From Microbulbifer mangrovi (GTDB lineage: Bacteria > Pseudomonadota > Gammaproteobacteria > Pseudomonadales > Cellvibrionaceae), in contig NZ_LZDE01000312.1 in NCBI RefSeq assembly GCF_002009015.1, forward strand, positions 1 to 33,995: a stretch of DNA of 33,995 nt, in the 5' to 3' direction. Shown piece after piece: positions 24,241-31,820 of this stretch. Under the pieces are notes generated by a model, which made no database searches, was not told the origin of the DNA, and saw nothing but the letters and a program-made list of their open reading frames with translations. The number at the start of each line of letters is the position of its first letter. Positions within the stretch are counted from its first letter, which is position 1. The translations under genes were made by a program, and so were the position numbers.

Positions 24241-26597
24241 GCGAACCGCCATTGGAATACGACGCCCAGTCTGAAGGGGTGGCGCGCCGCAGTCGTGGTC
24301 TCTCGCTGGTCTGGCTGTTGCCACTGGTGGCAGCGCTGATCGCTGCCTGGCTGTTGTACAAAGATTTCACCCAGGGAGATATCCGCGCCACGATCCTGTT
24401 TTCCACCGGCGATGGCCTGGTAAAGGGCAAGACCGCGGTGAAATATTCCGGCGTGGAAATTGGCGTGGTGGACGATTTCCGCCTGGTGCCCAATGCGGAA
24501 AAGCTGGGAGGGCAGGACGGGGTTCTGGCGGAGGTTTCGTTCAATCGCAGTGCCGCTTACCTGCTGACCGAGGGCAGCAAATTCTGGCTGGTAAAGCCTG
24601 AGGTGTCCCTCACCGGGGTGCGCGGCCTTGAGGCGCTGGTGTCCGGTAACTATATCGCCGTGGAGCCGGGCAGCGGCGCTGCGCGCAAACACTTTGTCGC
24701 AGTGCCCGAGCCACCCGCCTACGTGCGCGGGGACGGACTGCGGATTACCCTCAAGTCGCCGCGTCTTGCCTCTCTTAATCGCGGCTCACCGGTGTATTTC
24801 CGACAGTTGAAAGTGGGACAGGTTGAGAGCTATCGCCTGGCAGAAGATGCCAATGAGGTGGAAATCGGCCTGTTTATCCGTCGCGAATACGCTGACCTGG
24901 TGCACCGTGGCAGCCGCTTCTGGAATACCTCTGGCGTCACCATCCAGGGGGGCATCAGCGGTGTGAATGTCGAGCTCGAATCCCTGGCTTCTCTGATAGC
25001 GGGCGGTGTCAGTTTCTATACCCCGGAGGCCCAGCGCCAGTCCCCACTCTCGGAGGACGGCCAGGAATTCAAGCTGTACAAGAGTTTTGCCGAGGCGGAC
25101 GCCGGTATTCCGGTGACGCTGAATTTCGACCGGGGTGTCAGTCTCGCGGAGGGGTCTACCCAGGTCATCTATCAGGGGATCAAGGTAGGGGAGGTGAATA
25201 CCGCGAAGGCCAATCGGAATATCGACGGTATGGAAGTCCAGGTACTGATGGACCCGATCACCGATGACCTGCTCACTGAAAACACCCGATTCTGGCTGGC
25301 GCCGCCGACCCTGGATTTCACCTCCGGCGTGAACGACCTGCTTACGGGCAATCGTATCGAGGTGGATCTGCGCCCCGGCGAACGCTCGGTGCGAACGTTT
25401 GCCGCTGCGACTTCGCCGCCCGCACGAGACGCGCGCACGCCTGGATTGCACCTGCGGCTTACTGCTAAAAATACCGGTTCCATACAGCGCGGTGCCTCCG
25501 TGTACTACCGCCAGATGGAGGTGGGGCGCGTACAGGGAATGGAACTGGCGGACGACGGTTCCAGCATCATTGTATATGTGGTGATTGAGCCCCGTTACGC
25601 GCATCTGGTGAACAGCGAGAGCCGCTTCTGGAATGTGAGTGGTGTGCGTGCCAGCGCCAGCCTGCAGGGAATCAAGGTTGAGACCGATGCCCTGTTATCG
25701 GTGGTGCGTGGCGGTATCGCTTTCGGCAGCGGCCCCCATCGCAGCAAAAATGCCGGGCGTGCGCAGAGCGGTGACAGCTTCCGACTTTATGGCAGTCGCG
25801 ACGAGGCGTTGGAGGAGGGGATCAATATCTATATTGACCTCACCGGCGACGAGGGGCTCAAGGAGGGAGCGCCACTGCGTTATCGCGGTATTCAGGTGGG
25901 GGAGATTACCCGTTTGCGCCTGAATTACGAGCTGGATGGTGTGCGTGCCAGGGCACGCCTCTACCGACGTGCAGAGAAGTTCGCCCGCACGGGTACCCGC
26001 ATGTGGGTGGTAGGCCCCAAGATCGGCCTGGGGGGGGTGGATAACCTGGATACTCTGGTGACAGGACCTTTCCTGGAGCTCGAGCCGGGGCTCGGCAACG
26101 AACCGCAGACCGAATTTGTAGCTCTCCCCGCCAAGCCTGAGCCGGACCTCGCCGATACCATGATGATGCCGGGGTTGGCGCTTATTCTGGACGCACCGCG
26201 GCGCGGGTCACTCAAGCGCGGCAGCCCGGTTTATTATCGCCAGGTGAAAGTCGGTCAGGTGACCGGCTATCAGCTTGGGGAACTGGCGGACCGGGTTTAC
26301 ATCTATGTTTATATAGAGCCCGAATATCGCACCCTGGTGCGTGAACACAGTAAATTCTGGAATGCCAGCGGTGTGGATGTGAACTTTGGGGTAATGACCG
26401 GGCTCGACGTACACACGGAATCTGCCCAGTCGCTGCTGGCAGGGGGTATCGCTTTTGCCACACCGGAAAACGCGGAGATGGGGCTTGAAGTGGAGTCCGG
26501 CAGCCATTATCCACTTTACGGGAAGCCCGAAGATGAGTGGCTGCTATGGAGCCCCAAAATCGAGCTTTACCCGGCGTTGGAAGACAATTTCAAATAG
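24237..26597 (+). CDS. PqiB/LetB-type MCE protein with six MCE repeats
   Basis: 786 residues: a short cytoplasmic N-terminus, one membrane anchor (about residues 22-40, LSLVWLLPLVAALIAAWLLY), then six MCE domains at about 46-145, 164-262, 288-380, 401-497, 526-618 and 643-742. Each carries the pattern G-x-V-x-Y-R-Q-x-x-V-G-x-V followed by an R/K-FW segment (for example GSPVYFRQLKVGQV, GSPVYYRQVKVGQV, SRFWNTSGV). Stacked MCE rings form periplasmic tubes or needles that carry lipids between membranes. E. coli PqiB has three MCE domains and LetB (YebT) seven, so six is intermediate. It is the last gene of the tightly coupled pqiA-pqiA-MCE operon; lipoproteins follow 53 bp later. Confidence 0.94.
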   Translation: MSEPPLEYDAQSEGVARRSRGLSLVWLLPLVAALIAAWLLYKDFTQGDIRATILFSTGDGLVKGKTAVKYSGVEIGVVDDFRLVPNAEKLGGQDGVLAEVSFNRSAAYLLTEGSKFWLVKPEVSLTGVRGLEALVSGNYIAVEPGSGAARKHFVAVPEPPAYVRGDGLRITLKSPRLASLNRGSPVYFRQLKVGQVESYRLAEDANEVEIGLFIRREYADLVHRGSRFWNTSGVTIQGGISGVNVELESLASLIAGGVSFYTPEAQRQSPLSEDGQEFKLYKSFAEADAGIPVTLNFDRGVSLAEGSTQVIYQGIKVGEVNTAKANRNIDGMEVQVLMDPITDDLLTENTRFWLAPPTLDFTSGVNDLLTGNRIEVDLRPGERSVRTFAAATSPPARDARTPGLHLRLTAKNTGSIQRGASVYYRQMEVGRVQGMELADDGSSIIVYVVIEPRYAHLVNSESRFWNVSGVRASASLQGIKVETDALLSVVRGGIAFGSGPHRSKNAGRAQSGDSFRLYGSRDEALEEGINIYIDLTGDEGLKEGAPLRYRGIQVGEITRLRLNYELDGVRARARLYRRAEKFARTGTRMWVVGPKIGLGGVDNLDTLVTGPFLELEPGLGNEPQTEFVALPAKPEPDLADTMMMPGLALILDAPRRGSLKRGSPVYYRQVKVGQVTGYQLGELADRVYIYVYIEPEYRTLVREHSKFWNASGVDVNFGVMTGLDVHTESAQSLLAGGIAFATPENAEMGLEVESGSHYPLYGKPEDEWLLWSPKIELYPALEDNFK

Positions 26598-26650
26598 TCC
26601 GGCCCATGGCCGGAGCCTCGACTTCATGTCATACGAGAAAGGGAGAACGG

Positions 26651-27214
26651 ATGCGTATTACAATAACCAGCCTGCTTGCGGGTCTGCTGACGGTGGCCGG
26701 GCTCGCTGGCTGCGGCACCCCGACCCAGATCGACCGGATCGAGCCGCGCACGGCACCAGTGAGCTTCCAGACTTACGCCTGGGGGACGGAGGTGCTGACG
26801 GGTGACACTGGCGCGCCGGCACAACTGGTAGAGCTGGACACGGAGCTGCGCCGCACCGTGGGTGCCCTGATGCAATCCCGCGGCTATCGCCAGGTCCAGA
26901 GTGTGGATGGCGCGCAGATGGTGGTGGAATACCAGATCGCCGTCATCGAGGAAGAATTCGCCAGCGAGGAAGAAAACGAGAGCTGGGATGCGCAGTTCGA
27001 CAGCAATGCCCAGCGCGGTGTGGTCGAGCTGCCGGAACGCAGTGGTGCACCTCGGGTAACCCTGTCTGTGGGCATCGGCCCGCACAACGGAATGCCGATG
27101 TGGGGAGGCAGTGCGACCAAGCTGATGGCCCGTCCCGAGGACAAGAACGAGCGCCAGCGCATTCTCAACAAGGCGGTGGGTGAGTTGCTCAAAGACCTGC
27201 CGCCGGCGAGTTGA
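26651..27214 (+). CDS. DUF4136-type lipoprotein
   Basis: 187 residues from ATG 26651 (GGGAG box upstream). A lipoprotein signal is clear: MRITITSLLAGLLTVAGLAGC with Cys21 as lipidation site (lipobox LAG-C). The mature part has VSFQTYAWGTEVL near its start and VVEYQIAVIEEEFA, as in DUF4136 proteins, followed by an acidic stretch (EEEFASEEENESW). The open frame runs back to 26537, but that part overlaps the MCE gene and has no signal peptide. It lies 53 bp after the six-MCE gene, where E. coli has the PqiC lipoprotein, so it may serve the same complex; this is inferred from position only. Confidence 0.82.
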   Translation: MRITITSLLAGLLTVAGLAGCGTPTQIDRIEPRTAPVSFQTYAWGTEVLTGDTGAPAQLVELDTELRRTVGALMQSRGYRQVQSVDGAQMVVEYQIAVIEEEFASEEENESWDAQFDSNAQRGVVELPERSGAPRVTLSVGIGPHNGMPMWGGSATKLMARPEDKNERQRILNKAVGELLKDLPPAS

Positions 27215-27224
27215 GCCGGGCTCA

Positions 27225-27246
27225 GGGCAGAGTTAAGCCTCTGCCC
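27225..27246 (+). other. Hairpin between the two DUF4136 lipoprotein genes
   Basis: GGGCAGAG (27225-27232) and CTCTGCCC (27239-27246) form a perfect 8-bp stem with a TTAAGC loop, 11 bp after the first lipoprotein stop. There is no T tract, so it could be a weak terminator or a 3' stabilising structure. Confidence 0.45.
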
Positions 27247-27319
27247 GCTGCGAGATAACCAATTTTGATCACCGTTCGGCAGGGACGCCGGGACTCTCAT
27301 AACAATTTCAGGAGAGCAT

Positions 27320-27886
27320 ATGGCTTCTTTGCTTCAACGTTTTCGCGCTGCCGCCCTGGGGCTGGTAGTGGCCCTCGGGCTCAGTGCCTGTACTGCCCCG
27401 AACCCGGTCGCGGTGGATTACGACCCGTCCTTCAAATTCGCCAACCTGCGCAGCTATTACCTGCTAGATACCCTCGCTAACGGCCCCGTATCGCCATTTG
27501 AGAGCAAGCGCGCCAATCAGGCGGTGAACGAGGTGCTGAAGGCGAGCTACCAGCCTGCGGCCACTCCGGAAGAGGCCGATTTCCTGGTGCGTGTACAGCT
27601 GTTCAGCAGCGACAAGGTCGCGGTGTACGAGGATCCATTCAGCATTTACGGGGGCTACCGCTATTTCGGCTTCGGCTGGAGAGCCCCGCTGCGGGTGCGT
27701 GAGTACCGCGAGTCCTCCCTGATTGTGGATGTGCTGTCGCCAGATGAGGCGCCCCTGTGGCGCGGCAGTATGCCGTCCGTGGCGGGTCGATACGACGCCC
27801 CCGAGCAGCAGCTGTTCCGCCTGCGCGAGGAGGCCAGCATGATCCTCGCCAAGTTCCCACCCTACAATGATGTCGGCTACGACTGA
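27320..27886 (+). CDS. DUF4136-type lipoprotein, second copy
   Basis: 188 residues with a lipoprotein signal: MASLLQRFRAAALGLVVAL followed by GLSAC (Cys24). The mature domain starts VAVDYDPSFKFANLRSYYLL, the typical DUF4136 opening, and includes ANQAVNEVLKASYQPA and EADFLVRVQLFSS. A Tyr/Gly/Phe-rich loop, YGGYRYFGFGWR, follows. ATG 27320 is preceded by CAGGAG. It is paralogous in domain type to the lipoprotein 105 bp upstream, but clearly diverged. It ends 34 bp before the preferred nudF start. An envelope role is likely; function unknown. Confidence 0.85.
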   Translation: MASLLQRFRAAALGLVVALGLSACTAPNPVAVDYDPSFKFANLRSYYLLDTLANGPVSPFESKRANQAVNEVLKASYQPAATPEEADFLVRVQLFSSDKVAVYEDPFSIYGGYRYFGFGWRAPLRVREYRESSLIVDVLSPDEAPLWRGSMPSVAGRYDAPEQQLFRLREEASMILAKFPPYNDVGYD

Positions 27887-27920
27887 TCCTGCGGAAGTAA
27901 CGGAATCGGAACGCACAGCC

Positions 27921-28547
27921 ATGAGTGAAAACAAGGATCTCAAGCCGCAATTTACCCGCGGGGCGGTGGATATCATCTCGCGCAAAACCGTGTACGACGG
28001 TTTCTTCGAGATGCAGAAGCTGCGCCTGCGCCATCGCTTGTATCGCGGTGGCTGGGGCGGGGAGATGGATCGCGAGCTGTTTGTGCGCGGCAATGCGGTG
28101 GGGGTGCTGTTGTACGACCCCCGGCACCAGCTGGTGGCACTTACCGAGCAGTTCCGTGTCGGCGCGCTGGAACGTGAAAACGGCCCCTGGTGCCTGGAAG
28201 TGGTTGCCGGCATGGTGGAAGAGGGCGAGTCCCTCGAGGACGTTGCCCGCCGCGAGCTGCAGGAAGAGGCCGGACTGGAAGTGCAGGCGCTGCACTACAT
28301 CCGCAGTTACCTGCCGAGCCCCGGCGGCACCAGCGAGCGCATGCACCTGTTCTGTGCCTGCGCCGACCTGCGCGATATTGAGGGTTACTTCGGCCTCGCA
28401 GAAGAACACGAGGATATCCGGCTGCGGGTATTCCCCCTGCAGACCATGCTGGACGCGGTCGCCAGCGGCGACGGCGCCATCGATAACGCCGCTAGTATCA
28501 TCAGCCTGCAATGGCTACAGCTGAATCGGGCACAGCTGGAGCGCTGA
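27921..28547 (+). CDS. nudF: ADP-ribose pyrophosphatase (Nudix hydrolase)
   Basis: Hydrolyses ADP-ribose to AMP and ribose 5-phosphate in the cytoplasm. 208 residues from ATG 27921. The Nudix box is complete at about residues 97-119 (GMVEEGESLEDVARRELQEE then AGL). The upstream TVYDGFFEMQKLRLRHRLY and downstream SYLPSPGGTSERMHLF and IDNAASIISLQWLQL match E. coli NudF. An in-frame ATG at 27867 would overlap the lipoprotein gene by 20 bases and add 18 residues absent in NudF, so 27921 is preferred; GGAAC lies about 9 nt upstream. It begins the conserved nudF-DUF1249-cpdA-yqiA-parE block. Confidence 0.95.
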   Translation: MSENKDLKPQFTRGAVDIISRKTVYDGFFEMQKLRLRHRLYRGGWGGEMDRELFVRGNAVGVLLYDPRHQLVALTEQFRVGALERENGPWCLEVVAGMVEEGESLEDVARRELQEEAGLEVQALHYIRSYLPSPGGTSERMHLFCACADLRDIEGYFGLAEEHEDIRLRVFPLQTMLDAVASGDGAIDNAASIISLQWLQLNRAQLER

Positions 28548-28761
28548 GCGGGTAACCGGTCGCGGTGCCATTGCTCAGGCATCCTCTTCTGATAGATACA
28601 AGCAAATGGCAATTGTCGGCAAATGTTGCCAAGTTAATGCAAGTTCGAGGGTGAATCCGCGCCCAGTAAACCCGGGATTTCCTCGGTTGAGCCCGGATTT
28701 CGCCCCAACGCGGGCAATTTGAGAGATCAATCACGGCGCAGACTCAACAGGAGTGTCGATA

Positions 28762-29298
28762 ATGGCGGTACCGGCGGACAGTAGCCGCAGCAAGGCAAAA
28801 TCACAGGTCGTGACCAGTGGACGCACGGGTGCCGTAAAAGAGCGCTACCGGGTGGATCTGCCGACTTATCACGCAGACTGTGATGCCAACTACCTGCGCC
28901 TATGTAAATTGATGCCGGAGCTCGCCAGCAATCACAGCTGGCGCTACCAGATACCCAGCGGCACCCTGGAGGTGGCGGTGGTCGAGCGCAGCAGGTACAC
29001 CACAGAAGTGAGTCTGCAGGCCTCGGTACAGAATTCTGGTGGAAAGAACAGTAACTGGCTTGCGCCGCCGCCTATTACGGTCCGTCTCTATCATGACGCG
29101 CGTATGGCAGAAGTGGTGGCGGTGGATGGCCAGGGGCCGGTAGGCGGCGATGGGCTGAACTTCAGCTATCCCAATCCGGCCATGCACAATGAAGATGAGC
29201 GCCAGCAGGTCAATCGTTTCCTGAGTGAATGGTTGGCGCACTGCCTGGCAAACGCCCGCGCCCAGGTCGACCTCACTTTTGGTGGTCGCCAACGCTGA
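28762..29298 (+). CDS. DUF1249 protein (YqiB family)
   Basis: 178 residues. DUF1249 features are the YRVDLPTYHADCDANYLRLC-type opening, WRYQI, ITVRLYHDARMAEVVAV, and a C-terminal YPNPAMHNEDERQQVNRFLSEW. It is cytoplasmic and of unknown biochemical function, but always found near cpdA in this synteny block (yqiB in E. coli). ATG 28762 is chosen because AGGAG (28749-28753) is 8 nt away; an in-frame GTG at 28753 overlaps that box. The 214-bp gap after nudF has no gene and no convincing promoter. The stop is 53 bp before the cpdA start. Confidence 0.9.
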   Translation: MAVPADSSRSKAKSQVVTSGRTGAVKERYRVDLPTYHADCDANYLRLCKLMPELASNHSWRYQIPSGTLEVAVVERSRYTTEVSLQASVQNSGGKNSNWLAPPPITVRLYHDARMAEVVAVDGQGPVGGDGLNFSYPNPAMHNEDERQQVNRFLSEWLAHCLANARAQVDLTFGGRQR

Positions 29299-29351
29299 GA
29301 GCACGCCGGGCATCGCACGGGCGAACACGGATGTTTCGGCAAGGTGAGACA

Positions 29352-30155
29352 GTGAATATCGAGGCAGTACAACCGGCACACCGGCTGATCCAGATTACCG
29401 ACCCCCATATTGGCGGCCGGCCGGATTATCAGTTGCTGGGCCTGGACACCGGCCACACCCTGGACGAGGTGCTCGCTGCCGTCGCGGCCGAGCCCACAGC
29501 GCCCGAATTACTGGTGGTCACTGGCGATGTCTCTGCCAATGGCACCGAGGCCGCCTACCGCCGCTTCCTGCGCAAAATGCAACCAGTGCCAACCCCTTGG
29601 TACTGGCTCCCCGGCAATCACGATACCGCCCACAGAATGGACGAACTCGAGCCCAGGCGACGTCCGGAAGTCGTCGCTCTCGGCAACTGGCGCCTGCTGT
29701 TGCTGGATACCAGTGTACCGGGGCAGATCTGCGGCGGGTTCAGCGATACAGAAATTACGCGCATCGCCCAGCTACTGGAAGAACTCCGCGACCATCCGGT
29801 GATGGTGATGATGCACCATCAGCCGGTACCGGTAGGCAGTCACTGGATCGATGGCCATATGCTGAAAGCGGGACGCGAGGCATTTATTGATATGGTGTCT
29901 GGCGCCGATCACGTGCGCGCCATCACCTGGGGCCATGTGCACCAGCAGTTCGACAGTCAGCTCGGGCATATCGGCCTGCACGCAACCCCTTCCACCTCCG
30001 TTCAGTTCACTCCCGGCAGCGGTCCCTTTGCCGTAGACAGTGAGCTGCCGGGATATCGCTGGTTCGATCTGCGCGATGACGGCAGTTACGAGACCGGCGT
30101 CGAGCGGGTGGCGATCGCAGAATACAGCGTGGATTTTGCATCCTCTGGATACTGA
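29352..30155 (+). CDS. cpdA: 3',5'-cyclic-AMP phosphodiesterase
   Basis: Calcineurin-like metallophosphoesterase that hydrolyses cAMP to 5'-AMP and so damps catabolite signalling. 267 residues. The metal ligands are all present: D17 and H19 (ITDPHIGG), D59 (TGDVSANG), N89-H90-D91 (GNHDTAH), H155/H156 (MMHHQP), and H195/H197 (WGHVHQQ). A GTG at 29352 is chosen, with AAGG at 29341-29344 at 7 nt spacing; an in-frame ATG at 29331 has a poorer ribosome binding site. It follows DUF1249 in the order seen in E. coli. Here an extra lipoprotein gene separates it from yqiA. Confidence 0.95.
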   Translation: MNIEAVQPAHRLIQITDPHIGGRPDYQLLGLDTGHTLDEVLAAVAAEPTAPELLVVTGDVSANGTEAAYRRFLRKMQPVPTPWYWLPGNHDTAHRMDELEPRRRPEVVALGNWRLLLLDTSVPGQICGGFSDTEITRIAQLLEELRDHPVMVMMHHQPVPVGSHWIDGHMLKAGREAFIDMVSGADHVRAITWGHVHQQFDSQLGHIGLHATPSTSVQFTPGSGPFAVDSELPGYRWFDLRDDGSYETGVERVAIAEYSVDFASSGY

Positions 30156-30215
30156 TCCTGCGCTCCTCGTATATGTCGGGCCATTCGCCCCTTTGCACTT
30201 TTTAACCTGCCTCAC

Positions 30216-30245
30216 GTGACTCAATGTCCAGCCATCTATCATAAT
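30216..30245 (+). promoter_or_regulatory. Candidate promoter for the lipoprotein gene at 30369
   Basis: GTGACT (30216-30221, 4 of 6 to -35) and CATAAT (30240-30245, 5 of 6 to -10) with an 18-bp spacer, in the 213-bp gap after cpdA. Consensus match only. Confidence 0.35.
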
Positions 30246-30368
30246 ATGGCACGTGAATTCGCGGTTTAGTGGTACCGGATTCCTGTGGTGCGCTGCCTCG
30301 AGTTCCTCGAAATCTCTCCCGTCGGCGCGCTGCAATCACATACGTGCTCAACAGGAAGAGAGGTCGCC

Positions 30369-31031
30369 ATGCACACAACCCACAAAAGTTTCCTGAGTCT
30401 GCTGTTTCTCACCGCCGCACTGCTTGCAGGTTGTGCCCAGCAGCCGGTGGCAACCCCGGAAGATGAAGCGGATGGCCTGCTGCCGCGCAAAACTGGACTG
30501 GATAGCGTCAGTGCCGCCTACGCCTTCGATCTCAGTGGCGCCAAGGTTTACCTGGAGCCGGTGGCGGTCGAGTACAACAAGCGCTACCCGCGTATCGGTT
30601 CTCCACTGCGCGCCAAAGATTACGAGCTGGACGAAAAAGACGTCACCAAATTGCAGGAAGTGATGGGCGAAACCCTGAGCGAACGTTTTCTCGCCCCGCG
30701 CCGCAGTGAACTGGTGGCGGACCGTTCCGAGGCCGACTACGTCATGAAGCTGGACCTGAGCCGATTCTCCCTGGGTGCCCCGCTCGATCCGCAGCCGTGG
30801 CTGTGGCGGGTTTACACCGATCAGAGTGCCTACGGAACCCTCTCTGGCGAGCTGCAGGACAGTAACGGCAATCCGGTGATGCGTTTCAGTGACCGCCGAG
30901 ATATCGGTGAAAACTTCGGCAGTCTCGGCCCCGCCGGCCGCTTTGAGCGATTCACCAGCGTGACCTTCTGGCGCGATATGAAAATTGACCTGCGCCGTGC
31001 CTTTGCCAGCCTGGATGAATCCCTGCGCTAG
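30369..31031 (+). CDS. Putative outer-membrane lipoprotein of unknown function (DUF3313-like?)
   Basis: 220 residues from ATG 30369 (GAGAGG upstream). The N-terminus MHTTHKSFLSLLFLTAALLA then GC is a lipoprotein signal with Cys22 as the likely acylation site; Ala-Gln after the Cys suggests outer-membrane sorting. The mature domain includes VYLEPVAVEYNKRYP, LQEVMGETLSERFLA, ADYVMKLDLSRFSL and a late RFERFTSVTFWRDMKIDLRR. It resembles lipoproteins of the DUF3313 kind in layout, but I cannot assign it firmly. It is inserted between cpdA and yqiA, which are adjacent in E. coli. An upstream in-frame start at 30285 lacks a signal peptide. Confidence 0.8.
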   Translation: MHTTHKSFLSLLFLTAALLAGCAQQPVATPEDEADGLLPRKTGLDSVSAAYAFDLSGAKVYLEPVAVEYNKRYPRIGSPLRAKDYELDEKDVTKLQEVMGETLSERFLAPRRSELVADRSEADYVMKLDLSRFSLGAPLDPQPWLWRVYTDQSAYGTLSGELQDSNGNPVMRFSDRRDIGENFGSLGPAGRFERFTSVTFWRDMKIDLRRAFASLDESLR

Positions 31032-31093
31032 CGTTTAGCGCACCCCGAACTTTCTTGGCGAGCGGTCGCCGGTACATCTGCCGGCGTCACCGC

Positions 31094-31099
31094 TATAAT
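31094..31099 (+). promoter_or_regulatory. Perfect -10 box immediately upstream of yqiA (possible leaderless promoter)
   Basis: TATAAT at 31094-31099 ends 7 nt before the yqiA ATG, so transcription would start at or near the start codon. The -35 region (GGTACA, 31071-31076, spacer 17) is weak. No ribosome binding site is present, which fits a leaderless mRNA. Confidence 0.4.
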
Positions 31100-31106
31100 C
31101 CCCGCC

Positions 31107-31754
31107 ATGCCAATACAACAAGATACCCAAAACCACGATCACAGCGATACTGCCGAGCGCCCGCTGCTGATCTACCTGCACGGCTTCCTGTCGTCACCGC
31201 AGTCTTACAAATGTCAGATGCTAAAGCAGTGGTTGCAGGAGTCCCGACCCGATGTCATTTTCTATGCGCCACTGATTTCGCCCTATCCGGCCCAGGCTGC
31301 GATGACCCTCGGTAAAGCATTGGATGATTTTTGCGCCAATCATCGCGGCCCCATCGGCCTGGTGGGAAGCTCCATGGGCGGCTTCTGGAGTACCTGGCTG
31401 GCAGAGCAGCACCATCTACCGGCAGTGATCATCAATCCTGCAGTGAAACCCTCTCGCTTTATGCCGGGCTATCTCGGGCAGGAACTCAAGCCGTACAGCG
31501 GAGAAATGCAGACCTATCGCCTGCAGACGTCCGATGTGGATAACATGCGGCAGCTGGAAGCGACGATACCCGGGGAGCTACGCGGGCGTTACTGGCTGCT
31601 TGCGCAGCGTGGCGACGAGACCCTGGACTGTCGCGAAGCCGAAGATTTTTACCGCGGCCAGCGACAGACCGTGGAAGAGGGGGGCGATCACAGCTTCCAG
31701 GGATTTGCCCGTTATGCCGAGGCACTGGTAGATTTCCTGTTTCCGAATAATTAA
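31107..31754 (+). CDS. yqiA: YqiA/YcfP-family alpha/beta-fold esterase
   Basis: 215 residues with the small alpha/beta-hydrolase layout of YqiA: LLIYLHGFLSSPQS (oxyanion region), the nucleophile elbow GLVGSSMGGFW (S89), an acidic position in AQRGDETLD, and the catalytic His195 in GGDHSFQGF. E. coli YqiA cleaves short acyl esters such as palmitoyl-CoA; the physiological substrate is unknown. Its place directly before parE is conserved. The ATG at 31107 has no ribosome binding site, and a TATAAT stands 7 nt upstream. The N-terminal 18 residues (QDTQNHDHSDTAER) are polar and variable. Confidence 0.93.
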   Translation: MPIQQDTQNHDHSDTAERPLLIYLHGFLSSPQSYKCQMLKQWLQESRPDVIFYAPLISPYPAQAAMTLGKALDDFCANHRGPIGLVGSSMGGFWSTWLAEQHHLPAVIINPAVKPSRFMPGYLGQELKPYSGEMQTYRLQTSDVDNMRQLEATIPGELRGRYWLLAQRGDETLDCREAEDFYRGQRQTVEEGGDHSFQGFARYAEALVDFLFPNN

Positions 31755-31820
31755 CTGAACCCGAAAAGACCCAATAACAAACTCCAAGCAGTAGGCGCCG
31801 GCCACGGCGAACAGAACTCT

